Origin: Pseudomonas sp. KU43P
Lineage (GTDB): Bacteria; Pseudomonadota; Gammaproteobacteria; Pseudomonadales; Pseudomonadaceae
DNA length: 64,000 bases
NCBI RefSeq assembly: GCF_033095865.1
Contig: NZ_AP019365.1
Coordinates: 2,887,501 to 2,951,500 of the forward strand
Direction of reading: 5' to 3'
Shown one piece after another: positions 61,482 through 64,000 of the stretch; the first letter of the stretch is position 1, and each line of letters opens with the position of its first letter. The position numbers were made by a program, and so were the translations under genes. Under the pieces are notes generated by a model. The model ran no database searches and was not told the DNA's origin. It worked only from the letters and a program-made list of their open reading frames with translations.

Positions 61482-63305
61482 GCGGTACTCGCGCAGCCAG
61501 GTGGCCAGGGCCAGCGCCGTTTCCAGGTTGTTGCGCCGCAGTTGCGAGTTGAAATACCCCGCAGGCTGTTGCAGCTCGGCCGCCAGGCGGGCCCGGTCGA
61601 TGACCTGGAACACCGGGCTGCCCGCCTCCTCCAGCAATTGCCGCACCCGCCCGCGCAAGAACTGCTCATACGCAAGGTTCGCCGAGGTCGGGTACGGGCT
61701 CTTGCGCCGCTGCAGCACCGCAGGCGGCAGGAGTTCGGCGCAGGCCTGCTTGAGCAGCCACTTCTCCTCCCCGCCCTTGCCCTTGATCGCCCAGGGCACG
61801 TTGTACACGTACTCCACCAATTCATGGTCGGTGAACGGCACCCGCACTTCCAGGCTGGCGGCCATGCTCAGGCGGTCTTTGCGGTCGAGCAGGATCGGCA
61901 GCCAGCGCTGCAGGTGCATGTGGCAGAGCTCGCGCATGCGCCGCTCCTGCGGGCTGTCGCCAGCCAGGTGCTCGACGCGGTCCAGCGCCTGGTGGTAGCA
62001 ACTGTCCTGATACTGGGCGAAGTCGCACAGGCGGTTGAACTCGGGGTTGATCAGCCCCGGCTGCAGCAACTGCATGCGCGACAGCCACGGAAAGCGCGAC
62101 GCTGACACTGCCTCGGGATCGCGGAACCACGCGTAGCCGCCGAATACCTCGTCCGCCGCCTCGCCAGAGATGGCCACCGTGGAATGCGCGCGGATGGCCT
62201 TGAACAGCAGGTACAGCGAGGTGTCCACATCGCCGAAGGTGGCCGCCGAGTCATTGGCCCGGTACACCGCCAGGCGTGCGTCATCGGCCACCAGTTCGCG
62301 GTTGTCGATGAGGATGGTCTGGTGCTGGCTGCCGATGTATTCGGCGGCGGCCAAGGCATAGGGCTGGTCCCGCTCCGGGCGGAACGCATCGCTCTGGAAC
62401 TGCTCGGCCTGGCCGACGAAATCCACCGAGAACGAATTGACCTTGCCGCCCTGTGCCGCACCCAGGCGCTGTTGCGCCATGGCGGTCAGGGCGGTGGAGT
62501 CCAGCCCCCCGGAAAGCAGCGAGCACACCGGCACATCGGCGTAAAGCTGCTCGCCCAACGCCTTGCCGAGCAGCTCGCGGGTGCGCTGCACCGTCGTTTC
62601 CAGGTCGTCCTGGTGTTCGCGCCGCTGCAGTTGCCAATAGCGGCTGATCTTCGGCTGGCCGTTGGGCCGCCAGGACAGCCGATGCCCCGGCGGCAGCTCA
62701 TCGACCCCGCGCAGGGCCGTGCGCACGGTGCCTCGAGAGAGGCTTAGCGCATCCACCAGGCCCACTACATCCAGCGAACGGCTGAACGCCGGATGAGCCA
62801 GAATCGCCTTGATCTCCGAGCCGAACAGCACTCCCTGTTGATGCCGGGCGTAATACAGCGGCTTGACCCCCAGACGATCCCGTACCAGCAGGAAGTGGCC
62901 ATCGCGCCCGTCGAACACGGCGAACGCAAACATTCCGGTCAGTTGCTCGCAGCACTGCTCGCCCCATTCCAGATAGGCATGCAGCACCACTTCGGTGTCG
63001 CTGCGGGTTTGGAACTGATGGCCGGCCAGGCGCAGGCGCTCACGCAGGGCATCGTGGTTGTAGACCTCGCCGGTATAGACCAGGGTGATCTCCTCGCCAC
63101 TGGCGCAGCGGTAGGTCATGGGCTGCACACCGCCACTGAGGTCGATGATCGCCAGCCGCCGGTGGCCCAGAAGGGCATGGCGGTGCTGCCAGATGCCGCT
63201 GGCGTCCGGCCCGCGCAGGGCCAGGGTATCGGTCATGGCGCCGATGGCCTGGCCGGCTTGGGTCAAGTCGCGGGTGTAGTCCACCCAACCTGTGATTCCG
63301 CACAT
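61470..63305 (-). CDS. asnB: Glutamine-hydrolysing asparagine synthase-like protein
   Basis: A 611-aa AsnB family protein. The class II glutaminase domain starts with the nucleophile Cys2 in MCGITGWVDY, then LRGPDASG and YNHDALRERL. The synthetase domain has the PP-loop SLLSGGLDSTAL near residue 266, SGEAADEVFGGYAWF near 377 and LDRKDRLSMAASLEVRVPF. It amidates a carboxylate at the cost of ATP and Gln. Next to an amidase, the substrate may not be aspartate; a specialised amidation is possible. It lies 10 nt downstream of the amidase. Confidence 0.87.
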   Translation of the reverse strand: MCGITGWVDYTRDLTQAGQAIGAMTDTLALRGPDASGIWQHRHALLGHRRLAIIDLSGGVQPMTYRCASGEEITLVYTGEVYNHDALRERLRLAGHQFQTRSDTEVVLHAYLEWGEQCCEQLTGMFAFAVFDGRDGHFLLVRDRLGVKPLYYARHQQGVLFGSEIKAILAHPAFSRSLDVVGLVDALSLSRGTVRTALRGVDELPPGHRLSWRPNGQPKISRYWQLQRREHQDDLETTVQRTRELLGKALGEQLYADVPVCSLLSGGLDSTALTAMAQQRLGAAQGGKVNSFSVDFVGQAEQFQSDAFRPERDQPYALAAAEYIGSQHQTILIDNRELVADDARLAVYRANDSAATFGDVDTSLYLLFKAIRAHSTVAISGEAADEVFGGYAWFRDPEAVSASRFPWLSRMQLLQPGLINPEFNRLCDFAQYQDSCYHQALDRVEHLAGDSPQERRMRELCHMHLQRWLPILLDRKDRLSMAASLEVRVPFTDHELVEYVYNVPWAIKGKGGEEKWLLKQACAELLPPAVLQRRKSPYPTSANLAYEQFLRGRVRQLLEEAGSPVFQVIDRARLAAELQQPAGYFNSQLRRNNLETALALATWLREYRLTV

Positions 63306-63315
63306 GCTGCGCTCC

Positions 63316-64000
63316 TTAAACCTGAAGACGGCGGGTTGGCAGCAGGCCGGTCAGGGCTTGCAGGCGTTTGGCGATATCCACCAGCTGCCGCTCGCTGTCG
63401 CGCCGGCCCATGATCTGCACGGCCAACGGCGCCTTGCCATCGGCGCTCAGGCAGATCGGTACGGTGATCGCCGGCAGCCCGCTGAAGCTGGCCAGCGGGG
63501 TGAAACTGATCTTCTGCGAGTACCCCTGATCGGCCGGCGACGGGATGGTGGAGTCGCCGGGCTGCGGATTGCGTCGATCGAAGGGGCGGTTGGGGTCCAT
63601 CGGGAACACCACGAAATCCAGCTGTGCCGCGTCGAACCAGGCATCGATACCGTCACGGATAGCGTCCATGCGCTGGTGAATGCGCTGGTAGTCACTGTCG
63701 CTGACGCCCTCGCCCACCTTGAGCGCGCTGAGGGTCGACCAGTGCAGCTCGCTATCGAAACGTCGCGCCCAAGCCGCCGAGGCCAACCAGGCGTCGCGCG
63801 CGCAGAGCTGCCAAGCGTCGCCACGGCAGGCCCACAGCTCGGGCATCGCGACTTCACCTGGCGCCATGCCAAGGTCGGCCAGCGCGCTGCGCGCCTGGCC
63901 GAGCATGTCGAGCATGGCCGGGCTGGTCAGTGTCGGGTCCAGGGCGTGCTCCAGCACGGCAACACGGTAGCGGTCCTTGAGCGGCTGTTGCTGGCCGAGC
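63316..64000 (-). CDS. Amidase (GatA family), C-terminal part, cut by window edge
   Basis: The last 227 codons before a stop at 63316; the reading frame is open to position 64000. It shows FDSELHWSTLSAL, DFVVFPMDPNRPF, ASFSGLPAITVPICLSADGK and LAVQIMGRRDSERQLVDIAK, the C-terminal region of amidase-signature enzymes. The Ser-cisSer-Lys catalytic part lies outside the window. The internal GTG at 63957 is not the true start. It is upstream of asnB in the same operon. Confidence 0.85.
   Translation of the reverse strand, partial: LGQQQPLKDRYRVAVLEHALDPTLTSPAMLDMLGQARSALADLGMAPGEVAMPELWACRGDAWQLCARDAWLASAAWARRFDSELHWSTLSALKVGEGVSDSDYQRIHQRMDAIRDGIDAWFDAAQLDFVVFPMDPNRPFDRRNPQPGDSTIPSPADQGYSQKISFTPLASFSGLPAITVPICLSADGKAPLAVQIMGRRDSERQLVDIAKRLQALTGLLPTRRLQV

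Overview
The window is 64 kb of GC-rich chromosome from a Pseudomonas of the P. putida group. The evidence is the gene order of the phenylacetate (paa) cluster, six copies of the P. putida-type REP palindrome (core GCCGGCAAGCCGGCTCCCAC), a Pseudomonas metallothionein, and a multicopper oxidase plus SCO pair like that of Mn-oxidising P. putida strains. All assignments come from reading protein and DNA motifs by eye; no database search was run.

Left part (1-23.5 kb): two aromatic catabolic clusters. The mhpABCDF operon (minus strand, cut by the left edge) takes 3-(3-hydroxyphenyl)propionate through meta-cleavage to pyruvate and acetyl-CoA. It starts at a recognisable promoter with an MhpR-like operator at 4809-4823, but no mhpR is in the window. 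hldD (LPS heptose epimerase) separates it from a complete phenylacetate catabolon: the paaX repressor and paaY (minus), paaFGHIJK (beta-oxidation and CoA ligase), paaABCDE (ring epoxidase), a DUF485 protein plus paaL permease, the paaM porin and the paaN ring-opening enzyme. GATAC/GTATC inverted repeats upstream of paaA and in the paaY/paaF gap are candidate PaaX operators.

Middle part (23.6-39.9 kb): many small or stress-type genes. These are two KGG-repeat proteins, a DUF6555-type protein, a ClpP-like protease, a low-affinity iron permease-like protein, a DUF72-ybhP-clsB-ybhN operon, metallothionein, the NHEJ pair ligD and ku, and a Cys-rich 42-aa microprotein before ku. Directly downstream of ligD, with start and stop codons overlapping, is an uncharacterised set of an acyl-CoA dehydrogenase-like protein, a PIG-L deacetylase, a NodS-like methyltransferase and a GT2 glycosyltransferase. 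I consider this the best candidate for an undescribed pathway.

Right part (39.9-64 kb): mixed accessory genes. These include an aldo/keto reductase, a DyP peroxidase, a BASS transporter, an orphan crtZ-like hydroxylase, mgtC behind a long structured leader, xthA, a chromosomal KfrA-like protein, an M20 peptidase, and a tandem tenA pair under a TPP riboswitch. A sigma-54 promoter drives an McoA-like multicopper oxidase followed by a SCO-cytochrome c fusion and a GGDEF-EAL protein. The window ends with a tyrosine recombinase, an SDR-SMP30 fusion enzyme with a divergent LysR regulator, and an asnB-amidase pair cut by the right edge. I saw no tRNA, rRNA, CRISPR array, insertion sequence or prophage.
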